64,000 nucleotides of DNA from Pseudomonadota bacterium (GTDB lineage: Bacteria > Pseudomonadota > Gammaproteobacteria > Ga0077536), in assembly GCA_016719885.1 (NCBI GenBank), contig JADJYF010000008.1:276204-340203 (forward strand). Reading direction: 5' to 3'. A model generated the notes under the pieces. That model was not told where the DNA came from, did no database searches, and saw nothing but the letters and a program-made list of their open reading frames with translations. Of this stretch, positions 45,876-54,029 are shown in pieces. A program made the position numbers and the translations under genes. Each line of letters opens with the position of its first letter. Position 1 is the stretch's first letter.

Positions 45876-47285
45876 TCATTCGCCGTCGGTCGGCTCCTGA
45901 TCCTTAAGCTCGGCGAACTTGGCCGCCATGGTCGGATTGCCGCGCGTCAGCTTCTTGATCGTCACGTCCTGCGCCTTGTCATTGGCGAGACGCAGGTTCC
46001 TGTCGGTGCCGAGCAAGGCGTCCTTGGTCTTCTGCAGGTGGTCGATGGACTTGTCTATCTCGTCTATCGCGGTCTGGAAGCGCCGCGACGCCAGATCGTA
46101 GTTCTTGGCGAACGCGCTCTTGAACGTCTCGAGTTCGCTCTCGAAATTCGTGATGTCGATGTTCTGCGCCTTGACCAGCGCCAGCTCGGTCTTGTACTTC
46201 AGCGAATTCAAGGCTGCGTTACGCAGCAGCGTGATGATGGGAATGAAGAACTGCGGGCGCACCACGTACATCTTCGGATAGCGGTGGAAGACGTCGACGA
46301 TACCGCTGTTATAAAGATCGCTGTCGGCTTCGAGCAGCGACACCAGCACCGCGTATTCACAGCCTTTCTCGTTGCGATCCTTGTCGAGCTCCTTGAGAAA
46401 ATCCTCGTTCCTGTTCTTGGTCGCGGTGCGGTCGCTCTCGTTTTTCATCTCGAACATGATGGAAACGATCTCGGTGCCCGCCTCGTCCGTGTCACGAAAG
46501 ATGAAATCGCCCTTGCTGCCGCTGCGCGCGTCGTTGTCCTTCTCGAAATAGGCGCGCGGAAAGGCCGTCGCGCGGATGCGGTTGAACTCGGTCTCGCAGT
46601 GCTGCTCGAGGGTTTCACCCACCATCTTGGTCGACAGCCGCGCCTTCATTTCGCGTAGACGCTCGATTTGCTCATCGCGGTCCTTGATCTGCGTCTCGTA
46701 GATGTCCTTGAGCGACTTCTCCGCCAGCTGCTTCTCGAGCCGCGCGTGCTCGAGACCACTCTTGAATTCGTCACGCTCTTTCTCGACCGCGTTGAGCGCC
46801 TCGGCCACCGCCAGCCTGCGCGCGGTTTCGCCCGCATCGAGTTCGGCCTTGAGCCTGAGGATCTCGGCATCCTTGTCGGCGGCGGCCTTCTGCAGTTCAT
46901 TCTCGAGCTTCGCCTGCGCAAGCCTGGTCGCCGCGTGCTGCTCGTACCGGGCCTGCTCGAGCTGGTTGGCGAGCGTATTGCGTTCGTTTTCCGCCGCGCT
47001 GAGCGCCTCGGCCAGCGCCAGCTTCTGCGCCATCGCATCGGCTTCGATCCTGGCTTTCAAAGACAGGATCTGGGCGTCCTTGGCCACCGCCGCTTCCTGC
47101 AGCTCGCTTCTTACCCGGGTTTCGGCGATCTCGACCGCGTTGCGCCGTTCCTGGGCGGCAAGCTCGAGCCGCTCGTGCAACTGCCTTTCGAAGTCACTGT
47201 CGCGGACCTGCTTCAAGATGTCCGCGTAGCCGGCTTCATCAATCTTGAACGCTTTGCCGCAGTGGGGGCAGTTGATCTCGTACAT
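45876..47285 (-). CDS. DUF2130 protein: zinc-ribbon, coiled coil, nuclease-like C-terminus
   Basis: The 469-residue protein begins MYEINCPHCGKAFKIDE (CPxCG). It continues as a long charged coiled coil (about residues 30-215, rich in Glu/Ala/Arg), then the DUF2130 core GSKGDFIFRDTDEAGTEIVS, IMFEMKNESDRT and DRNEKGCEYAVLVSLLEADS. The D...E-x-K pattern (GDFIF, FEMKNE) resembles PD-(D/E)xK nucleases, which is inference. It is 3 bases from the MDR gene on the same strand. Its cellular role is unknown. Confidence 0.82.
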   Translation of the reverse strand: MYEINCPHCGKAFKIDEAGYADILKQVRDSDFERQLHERLELAAQERRNAVEIAETRVRSELQEAAVAKDAQILSLKARIEADAMAQKLALAEALSAAENERNTLANQLEQARYEQHAATRLAQAKLENELQKAAADKDAEILRLKAELDAGETARRLAVAEALNAVEKERDEFKSGLEHARLEKQLAEKSLKDIYETQIKDRDEQIERLREMKARLSTKMVGETLEQHCETEFNRIRATAFPRAYFEKDNDARSGSKGDFIFRDTDEAGTEIVSIMFEMKNESDRTATKNRNEDFLKELDKDRNEKGCEYAVLVSLLEADSDLYNSGIVDVFHRYPKMYVVRPQFFIPIITLLRNAALNSLKYKTELALVKAQNIDITNFESELETFKSAFAKNYDLASRRFQTAIDEIDKSIDHLQKTKDALLGTDRNLRLANDKAQDVTIKKLTRGNPTMAAKFAELKDQEPTDGE

Positions 47286-47288
47286 GGC

Positions 47289-48293
47289 TCAGAACGACAG
47301 GCAGATCTTGCCGAAATGCTTCTGCGCGGCCTGGTGCTCGAAAGCGGCGGCGATGTCGTCCAGCGCGAAGCTGCGATCGATCACCGGCTTGATGGCGGCC
47401 GCTTCCAGCGCGTCGACCATCGCTTCCTGGTCTTCGATGGAGCCGACCGTGATGCCCTTGACCGCGATGTTCTTCCACATCACGGCGGCGGTCGGCACCT
47501 CACCGCTCCAACCGGCCAGCACACCGATCAGCGAGATGTGGCCGCCGATGCGCGTCGCTTCGATCGATTGCGCGAGGGTGCCGGCGCCGCCGATTTCCAC
47601 CACCACGTCGACGCCCTTGCCGCCCGTCAGTTCGCGCGCCTTCACGCCCCACTCCGGCGTCTGTCGATAGTCGATGAGATGGTCGGCGCCGAGCGCCGCG
47701 AGGCGCTCGAGCTTGGCGGTCGAGGACGAGGTTGCAATCACGCGCGCACCGGCCGCCTTGGCCAGTTGCAGGGCGAACACCGACACGCCGCCCGAGCCCT
47801 GGGTCAGCACCACGTCGCCGGGCTTGACGGCGTTTTCCACGAACAGCGCACGCCACGCGGTCAGCGCCGCGCAGGGCAGGGTCGCGGCCTCTTCGTAGGT
47901 GTAGCCGCGCGGCATGCGCGTGAAGGCGCCGGCCGGCATCACCACGTATTCGGCGGCGAAACCGTCGACGTGGTCGCCCGGCACGCCGCGCGTGCGCTCG
48001 CCGGACACCGGGCCGCCCGCCCAATTCGGGAAGAACGTCGACATGACCTTGTCGCCGACCGCGAAACGGCTGACGCCGGCGCCGACCGCCACCACTTCGC
48101 CGGCGCCATCGGACATCGGAATGCGCCCGTCGCTGACCGGCAACATGCCGCTCACCACCGCGTAGTCGTGGTAGTTGAGCGAGCTGGCGCGCACCCGCAC
48201 GCAGATCTCGCCGGCGGCGGGCTGGGGATCGGGGCGCTCGCCTATGCCGAGGTTGGCCAGCGATGCGGGATTCTTGACGTAGGCGACTTTCAT
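47289..48293 (-). CDS. MDR-superfamily NAD(P)-dependent alcohol dehydrogenase/quinone reductase-like
   Basis: The 334-residue protein has the MDR layout: SLNYHDYAVVSG, PMSDGAGEVVAVGAGVSRFA, VGDKVMSTFFPNW, a Rossmann motif in VLTQGSGGVSVFALQLAKAA and DVVVEIGGAGTLAQSIEA. The four structural-zinc cysteines are absent and catalytic zinc ligands are not evident, so it is likely a zinc-free reductase. Substrate is unknown. Confidence 0.85.
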   Translation of the reverse strand: MKVAYVKNPASLANLGIGERPDPQPAAGEICVRVRASSLNYHDYAVVSGMLPVSDGRIPMSDGAGEVVAVGAGVSRFAVGDKVMSTFFPNWAGGPVSGERTRGVPGDHVDGFAAEYVVMPAGAFTRMPRGYTYEEAATLPCAALTAWRALFVENAVKPGDVVLTQGSGGVSVFALQLAKAAGARVIATSSSTAKLERLAALGADHLIDYRQTPEWGVKARELTGGKGVDVVVEIGGAGTLAQSIEATRIGGHISLIGVLAGWSGEVPTAAVMWKNIAVKGITVGSIEDQEAMVDALEAAAIKPVIDRSFALDDIAAAFEHQAAQKHFGKICLSF

Positions 48294-48353
48294 GGTGGCG
48301 GACTCGGCTTGGAAACAAGGCCCGCATTGTAGCCGCGCCGGGCGCGCGACAGG

Positions 48354-48827
48354 TCAGGCCGTGATCGGCGCCGCCGTGGCGTCCGCCGCCGCCAGCAGGT
48401 CGGCCGGCGCCAGGCGCACCTGCAGACCGCGCTGACCGCCGTTGACACACACCCGCTGTTCCGCGAGCGCCGCGGCCTCGACCACGGTCGGCAGCTTTTT
48501 CTTCTGGCCGAAGGGGCTCACGCCGCCGACCTTGTAGCCCGTCACGCGCTCGGCATCGGCCACCGGCATCATCGCCGCGCTCTTGCCGCCAAAGGCCGCC
48601 GCGACCTTCTTCATGCTCGCTTCGCGGTCCGAGGGCAGCACGATGCAGGCCGGCTTGCCATCGACCTTCACGATCAAGGTCTTCAACACCCGCGACGGCG
48701 ATTCGCCGATGGCCTCGGCGGCCTGCAGCCCGACGCTGTCGGCGTTGGGGTCGTAGTCGTAGCTCAGCAATTCGAAGTCGATCGCGAGCTTGCGCAAGTG
48801 ATGCGTGGCGGGGGTGGATGAGGCCAT
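48354..48827 (-). CDS. ybaK: YbaK/EbsC-family Cys-tRNA(Pro) deacylase
   Basis: The 157-residue protein contains GESPSRVLKTLIVKVDGKPA, VLPSDREASMKKVAAAFGGK, RVTGYKVGGVSPFGQKKKLP and VCVNGGQRGLQVRLAPADLL, the complete YbaK pattern with the catalytic Lys in LKTL. YbaK hydrolyses Cys wrongly attached to tRNA-Pro by prolyl-tRNA synthetase. The gene stands alone, with a REPIN-like doublet upstream. Confidence 0.93.
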   Translation of the reverse strand: MASSTPATHHLRKLAIDFELLSYDYDPNADSVGLQAAEAIGESPSRVLKTLIVKVDGKPACIVLPSDREASMKKVAAAFGGKSAAMMPVADAERVTGYKVGGVSPFGQKKKLPTVVEAAALAEQRVCVNGGQRGLQVRLAPADLLAAADATAAPITA

Positions 48828-48857
48828 GGCTGGATGATAACAGCGCTGTGCGTCACC

Positions 48858-48941
48858 TGTAGGTGCGAATTCATTCGCACATTCCTGCCGAAATCAGGCG
48901 CGCACACACGCCGTTGGTGTGCGAATGAATTCGCACCTACA
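48858..48941. repeat. Inverted pair of REP-like elements supplying a stop codon
   Basis: TGTAGGTGCGAAT-TC-ATTCGCACATT (48858-48883) faces TGTGCGAAT-GA-ATTCGCACCTACA (48918-48941). The outer TGTAG of the right arm, read on the minus strand, provides the TAG stop of the photolyase gene at 48937-48939. Confidence 0.85.
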
Positions 48942-50466
48942 GGTTTGCCAGGACGGCCTGTGCAGAATCGGCAATGCGCTGCCGCTCGTCGGGCGCGAAC
49001 CTGTCGTAGGTGCGCACCATCTGCGCCATGCGTGGATTGCGCGCCAGGCTGTCGCGATGGCGCGCGATGAAATCCCAGTACAGCGCATTGAACGGACAGG
49101 CGCGCGGTCCGCAGCGCTGCTTGACGTCGTAGGTGCAGGACGCGCAGTAGTTCGACATGCGCTTGATGTAGGCGCCGCTCGCGGCATAGGGCTTGGATGC
49201 CAGGAGGCCGCCGTCGGCGAACTGGCTCATGCCGACCGTGTTCGGCAATTCCACCCATTCGTAGGCATCGGCATAGACGCTCAAGTACCACTCGTGCAGG
49301 GCATGCGGATCGATACCCGCCAGCAGCGCGAAATTGCCGGTCACCATCAGGCGCTGGATGTGGTGGGCATAGGCCTCGTCACGGGTTTGCGTGACGACCG
49401 TCTTCACGCAGTGCATGGCGGTGTCGGCGGTCCAGTAGAAATCCGGCAGGGGACGGTGGTGCTCGAAGTGATTGCTGCGCTCGTAGCCCGGCATTTTCAG
49501 CCAGTAGATGCCACGCACGTATTCGCGCCAGCCGATGATCTGGCGGATGAAGCCCTCGGCGGCGTTGAGCGGCACGCGGCCGGCACGCCAGGCGGCCTCC
49601 GCCGCGCGGCAGACCTGCAAGGGGTCGAGCAAGCCGCAGTTGAGGTACTGGGCAATGACCGCGTGGTAGAGGAAGGGCTGGCCGTCCAGCATGGCGTCCT
49701 GGTAATCGCCGAAGCGCGGCAACGCGCTTTCGACAAACGCGGCAAACGCCGCCTCGGCGTCGACGCGGGTGACGGCGAACCAGAACGGCGTGAGTGCGCC
49801 GAAGTGTTCGCCGTAGCGCGCCGCCACCAGCGCCAGCACCTCTTCGGTGATCGCATCCGGCGGGTGGGTCCTGGGCCGCGGCATGAACAGGTCGGCGTTC
49901 GCCGGCTTGCGATTGTCCGCATCGAAATTCCACTGCCCGCCCGCCGGTTGCTCGCCGTCCATGAGCAGGCCGGTGCGACGGCGCATGTCGCGGTAGAAAT
50001 ACTCCATGCGCAGCTGCTTGCGACCGTGCGCCCAGGCCTGGAACTCGGCCGGCGAACACAGGAAACGATGGTCCGCAAGGATGTCGACCGGCAGCCGCAA
50101 CTGCGCCGACCAGTCCGCCATCATGTGCGCCACGCGCCACTCGCCGGCCGCGGTGACGCGCACGCGTTGTGGACGATGGCGCGCGACGGCGTCGCACAGC
50201 GCGGCGGTGAAACTGGCGTGCGGGTGTGGCGCGTCGAGCTTCACGTAATCGACCGTCCAGCCGCGGCCACGCAATTCCTCGGCGAAATGGCGCATGGCGG
50301 CAAACAGGAAGGCGAGCTTTTTCTTGTGATGGCGCACATAGCACGCCTCGTCGTCGAGTTCGGCCATCAGCACGCGGTCCTGCGCGGGATCGCCGCTGGC
50401 CAGGCTGCTCACGGTCGGCGTCAACTGGTCGCCGAGCACGAGGATGAGATTGCGGACCTGGGCCAT
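48937..50466 (-). CDS. Iron-sulfur cryptochrome/(6-4) photolyase-related protein (PhrB/FeS-BCP type)
   Basis: The 509-residue protein starts NLILVLGDQLTPTVSSL and contains IIGWREYVRGIYWLKMPGYE and the Fe-S region NYCASCTYDVKQRCGPRACP. Cys353, Cys441, Cys444 and Cys457 keep exactly the spacing of the four cluster ligands (350, 438, 441, 454) of Agrobacterium PhrB. The family repairs (6-4) photoproducts with FAD, DMRL and a [4Fe-4S] cluster, or acts as a photoreceptor. A BLUF sensor lies about 4 kb away. The C-terminus ends at a REP-derived stop codon. Confidence 0.92.
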   Translation of the reverse strand: MAQVRNLILVLGDQLTPTVSSLASGDPAQDRVLMAELDDEACYVRHHKKKLAFLFAAMRHFAEELRGRGWTVDYVKLDAPHPHASFTAALCDAVARHRPQRVRVTAAGEWRVAHMMADWSAQLRLPVDILADHRFLCSPAEFQAWAHGRKQLRMEYFYRDMRRRTGLLMDGEQPAGGQWNFDADNRKPANADLFMPRPRTHPPDAITEEVLALVAARYGEHFGALTPFWFAVTRVDAEAAFAAFVESALPRFGDYQDAMLDGQPFLYHAVIAQYLNCGLLDPLQVCRAAEAAWRAGRVPLNAAEGFIRQIIGWREYVRGIYWLKMPGYERSNHFEHHRPLPDFYWTADTAMHCVKTVVTQTRDEAYAHHIQRLMVTGNFALLAGIDPHALHEWYLSVYADAYEWVELPNTVGMSQFADGGLLASKPYAASGAYIKRMSNYCASCTYDVKQRCGPRACPFNALYWDFIARHRDSLARNPRMAQMVRTYDRFAPDERQRIADSAQAVLANL

Positions 50467-50699
50467 GGCGTATCGAAGGCTTACCTGCCGGTGGATGGAG
50501 AGAGAGTACGCCGCGCGGCGGCATGCGGTTCAATCGCGTTGCGCCGCCCGGCACCCTGAATTTGCGCCGCCGACACTTGATCCCCGACAACTGGCCCCGC
50601 GTTTTCCTCTTCTAGCATCCAGCGGGCCTGTCATGCGTCGTCACCTGCCCAGCGCAGGCCGGAGCGCACATCTCGTCTGCCTGAGGGAGGAAGCCATCC

Positions 50700-52313
50700 A
50701 TGGCAATGCAATTCGATATGGTCATCATCGGCGCCGGCATCTCCGGCCTCTACTCGCTGCTCAAGGCGCGCGAGGCGGGACTCAGCGCGCGGGTGTTCGA
50801 TGCGGCGAGCGATGTCGGCGGCACCTGGTACTGGAACCGTTACCCCGGCGCGCGCTTCGACTCGGAGAGCTACACCTACCAGTACTCGTTCTCGCGCGAA
50901 CTCATCAATGACTGGAACTGGAGTGAGCATTTCGCCGGCCAGCCGGAGATCGAACGCTACCTGCAGTTCATGGCGGCCAAGTTCGATCTGAAGCGCGACA
51001 TCGAATTCAACGCGCGCGTGAAGTCGGTGGTGTACGACGATGTTCAACAGAGCTGGGAACTCACCACCGAAAGCGGCCTCAAGGCCCGCGCGCGTTACGT
51101 GATCGCGGCCACCGGTTTCCTGTCCGCCCACCAGATGCCCGACATCGAAGGCATGGAAAGCTTTGCCGGCATTTCCACCCATACCGCGCGCTGGCCCAAG
51201 CAGGGCATAGACCTCAAGGGCAAACGGGTGGGCGTCGTCGGCAGCGGCGCCACCGCCGTGCAGGTCATCCAGACCATTGCCCCGGAAGTGGGTCAGCTGA
51301 CGGTTTTCCAGCGCTCGCCCAACTGGTGCACGGCGCTGCGCAACCGTCCCATCGACGACGCCACGCAGAAGGATCTGAAAGCCCGCGCGCAGGAGATCTT
51401 CGACAGTTGCAACGAAACCTTCGCCGGCTTCATCCACCAGCTCGACATGCGCAACGGCGTCGACGTCGACAAGGCCGAGCGCTGGCGCCTCTACGAAGAA
51501 CTCCATGCGCGCGGCGGCTTCGCGCTGTGGCTGGCGAATTACCACGACGTGTTCACCAACCGCGAAATCGCCCAGGACGTCAGCGAGTTCCTGGCGCAGA
51601 AAGTGCGCGAACGGGTGAAGGATCAGGCCATCGCCGACAAGCTCATTCCCAAGGACCACCTGTTCGGCACCAAGCGCCCGCCGGGCGAGACCAATTACTT
51701 CGAAGCCTACAACCATCCCCATGTGGAACTGGTCGACCTGCGTGAGACGCCGATAGCACGCATCGAGGCGCAAGGCGTGGTCACCGGCAGCGGCGCCGAT
51801 GCGCGCCTGCACGAACTCGATGTGATCATCTACGCGACCGGCTTCCGTGCCGTCACCGGCGAACTCATGCGCATCGACATCGTCGGCGAGAAGGGCTTGT
51901 CGCTCAAAGAAAAATGGGCGGACGGGCCGAAGTCCAACCTCGGCGTGCAGTTCAATGGTTTCCCGAATTTCTTTTCGATACTCGGGCCGCACAACCCGGC
52001 GGCCTTCTGCAATATCACGCGCTGCGCCGAGAACAACGTTGAGTGGGTGTTCGATTGCATACGCTACATGCGGGACCACGGCTACACCTCGGTCGAGGCC
52101 AACCGCGACGCCGAGGAAGCGTGGACCCAGCGCTGCTACGACTCGGTCAAAGGCCTCCTGTTCGGCGAGATCACCGACTCGTGGTTCTTCGGCTATCACA
52201 ATCCCGGCAGCGACCACGGCCGCTTCCTGATCTTCACCGAGGGCGTGCCGGCCTACCGCAGGATCTTCGCCGACGTCGCGGCCAGGGATTACGACGGCTT
52301 CGACATGCGTTGA
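50700..52313 (+). CDS. Baeyer-Villiger-type flavin monooxygenase
   Basis: The 537-residue protein has two Rossmann motifs (MVIIGAGISGLYSLLKAREA; RVGVVGSGATAVQVIQTIAP) and between them the BVMO fingerprint FAGISTHTARWP at residues 155-166. VGGTWYWNRYPGARFDSES is also diagnostic of cyclohexanone/phenylacetone monooxygenases. It inserts oxygen next to ketones using NADPH and O2. A ribosome site GAGGAAG precedes ATG 50700. It is convergent with the GntR gene, and the substrate is unknown. Confidence 0.92.
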   Translation: MAMQFDMVIIGAGISGLYSLLKAREAGLSARVFDAASDVGGTWYWNRYPGARFDSESYTYQYSFSRELINDWNWSEHFAGQPEIERYLQFMAAKFDLKRDIEFNARVKSVVYDDVQQSWELTTESGLKARARYVIAATGFLSAHQMPDIEGMESFAGISTHTARWPKQGIDLKGKRVGVVGSGATAVQVIQTIAPEVGQLTVFQRSPNWCTALRNRPIDDATQKDLKARAQEIFDSCNETFAGFIHQLDMRNGVDVDKAERWRLYEELHARGGFALWLANYHDVFTNREIAQDVSEFLAQKVRERVKDQAIADKLIPKDHLFGTKRPPGETNYFEAYNHPHVELVDLRETPIARIEAQGVVTGSGADARLHELDVIIYATGFRAVTGELMRIDIVGEKGLSLKEKWADGPKSNLGVQFNGFPNFFSILGPHNPAAFCNITRCAENNVEWVFDCIRYMRDHGYTSVEANRDAEEAWTQRCYDSVKGLLFGEITDSWFFGYHNPGSDHGRFLIFTEGVPAYRRIFADVAARDYDGFDMR

Positions 52314-52328
52314 GCAAGAAGCGGCCGC

Positions 52329-52997
52329 TCAGGCCTTGCCGGTGACCTTGCCGCCCATCGACGCCACGTGCGCGCGCATCAAGGCCTCGGCGCGCGCGGC
52401 ATCACCGCGGGTGATGGCATCGACGATCGCCTGGTGTTCCTCGGCGGAGGCTTTCAGCACCGCCGGGCTGGCGAGATGGCGGTTGTTGAGCCTGTCGACC
52501 TGGTCACTCAAGGTGCGCGCCAGCGTCGTCACGCGCGGCGTGCCGGCCAGCGCGTAGATCGCTTCGTGCAATTCCTGGTTGGCGGCGAGGTAGGCGTGCA
52601 GGTCGAAGGCCGCCGCCATCTTGCGCCCGCGGTCCGCGATCTTCTGCAGGCCCTTGGCGGAACGCTCACCGCTGTGCACGGCGGCGGCGGCGAGTCGTGC
52701 CGCCAGGCCTTCGATCACTTCGCGCACCTGGTAGATCTCCTCGAGATCCTGGGCGGTCTGGGTGCGCACCACCGCGCCGCGGTACTGCTGCATTTCCACC
52801 AGGCCTTCACCGGCGAGGCGGGTCAGCGCTTCACGCAGCGGGCCCAGGCTCACGTCGAGCGCGGCGCTGAGTTCGGCCGCCACCAGCCGCTGGCCGGGCA
52901 CCAGCTCGCCGTTGCGGATCCGTTGTCTGATCTCGGCGGTGGCGCGCTCCACTGCGGATTCGCCGGTGTCGTTCGTGCGTCGAAAAGCCATCGTCAC
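52329..52997 (-). CDS. GntR-family (FCD) transcriptional regulator
   Basis: The 222-residue protein has an N-terminal winged helix (ATAEIRQRIRNGELVPGQRL, SAALDVSLGPLREALTRLAG) and a C-terminal all-helical FCD ligand domain with metal-type His residues (LHEAIYALAG, EEHQAIVDAI). FCD regulators usually sense organic acids. It is divergent from the isocitrate-lyase-family operon, with a fitting operator between, so it most likely controls that operon and itself. Confidence 0.9.
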   Translation of the reverse strand: MTMAFRRTNDTGESAVERATAEIRQRIRNGELVPGQRLVAAELSAALDVSLGPLREALTRLAGEGLVEMQQYRGAVVRTQTAQDLEEIYQVREVIEGLAARLAAAAVHSGERSAKGLQKIADRGRKMAAAFDLHAYLAANQELHEAIYALAGTPRVTTLARTLSDQVDRLNNRHLASPAVLKASAEEHQAIVDAITRGDAARAEALMRAHVASMGGKVTGKA

Positions 52998-53085
52998 TCA
53001 GGGCTTGGGAAAGGCTCGCAAGATAGCAGATGCGTGCCCGTACCGAATGCGCCGGGGACTTGCGGTTGCGCACATTCGTCAAATA

Positions 53086-53102
53086 ATATCTTCTGAAGAT
53101 AT
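53086..53102. promoter_or_regulatory. GntR-type operator ATATCTTC-T-GAAGATAT
   Basis: A perfect inverted repeat with 8-bp arms around one base lies in the GntR/PEP-mutase divergent gap, 49 bases before the operon start. FCD-type GntR proteins bind short palindromes of this kind, so it is the probable operator. Confidence 0.7.
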
Positions 53103-53150
53103 CTTGCCATCATGAATTCATGAGCGGCCAGTCACAGGGGGACTCGAGAG

Positions 53151-54029
53151 ATGAGCAACGCAAAACGGCTGCGCGGCCTGCTGGCCGGTAATGACTTCCT
53201 GGTGGCGCCGGGCGCCTATGACGGCCTCACTGCGCGCCTGGTCGAACAGCGCGGCTTCCCGCTCGTGTACATGACCGGCGCCGGCACCTCGGCCGCCTGC
53301 GGTTACCCGGACTACGGGCTCGTGACCATGACCGAGATGGTCGACAACGCGGCGCGCATGGCGGCCAGCATCGGCATACCCCTGATCGCCGACGCCGACA
53401 CCGGTTACGGCAACGAACTGAATGTCACCCGCACGGTGCGTGCCTACGAGAGCCGCGGCGTGGCCGGCATCCACCTCGAAGACCAGGTCGCGCCCAAGCG
53501 CTGCGGTCATCTCGTCGGCAAGGAAGTGGTGCCGCGCGAGGTCTACTTGAATCAGGTTCGCGCCGCGGTCGCCGCGCGCCGCGATCCGGATTTCGTGCTG
53601 ATTGCGCGCACCGATGCGCGCGCGGTGCTGGGCCTCGACGAAGCCATCGCGCGCGCCAACGCGGCGCTGGCGCTGGGTGCGGACATGGCCTTCGTGGAAG
53701 CGCCGCAGACCCTGGAAGAAGTGGCCGAGATCCCGCGACGCGTGCAGGGCCCATGCCTGTTGAACGTGGTGCCGGGCGGGCGCACGCCCATGCTCGACAT
53801 GGCCAGCGCCGCTGCCATGGGTTATCGCCTCGCCATCCACCCCGCCATCCTCATGTACGCGGTGGTGGCGGCGGCCGACCAGGCGCTCGATCATCTCGCG
53901 CGACACCAGGTCGCGCCGCCGCCGCCCGCCGGGCTCGATGTGGCCGGTCTGTTCGCACGCTGCGGTGCGCGCGAATGGGACGCGGTGCGCGAGCGCTGCG
54001 CCGCCGCGCACGACGGCGACGCCGCGTGA
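53151..54029 (+). CDS. Isocitrate lyase/PEP mutase-family enzyme
   Basis: The 292-residue TIM-barrel protein has APGAYDGLTARLVEQRGFPL, DADTGYGNELNV with Mg-binding Asp, the catalytic loop EDQVAPKRCGHLVGKEVV (Cys118 in PKRCGH, as KKCGH of lyases) and ARTDARAVLGLDEAI. The loop Cys points to a C-C lyase (methylisocitrate or dimethylmalate lyase type) rather than a mutase. It is first in an operon with LeuC/LeuD-like hydratase subunits, 4 bases overlapping, so it probably cleaves their hydrated product. Confidence 0.87.
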   Translation: MSNAKRLRGLLAGNDFLVAPGAYDGLTARLVEQRGFPLVYMTGAGTSAACGYPDYGLVTMTEMVDNAARMAASIGIPLIADADTGYGNELNVTRTVRAYESRGVAGIHLEDQVAPKRCGHLVGKEVVPREVYLNQVRAAVAARRDPDFVLIARTDARAVLGLDEAIARANAALALGADMAFVEAPQTLEEVAEIPRRVQGPCLLNVVPGGRTPMLDMASAAAMGYRLAIHPAILMYAVVAAADQALDHLARHQVAPPPPAGLDVAGLFARCGAREWDAVRERCAAAHDGDAA

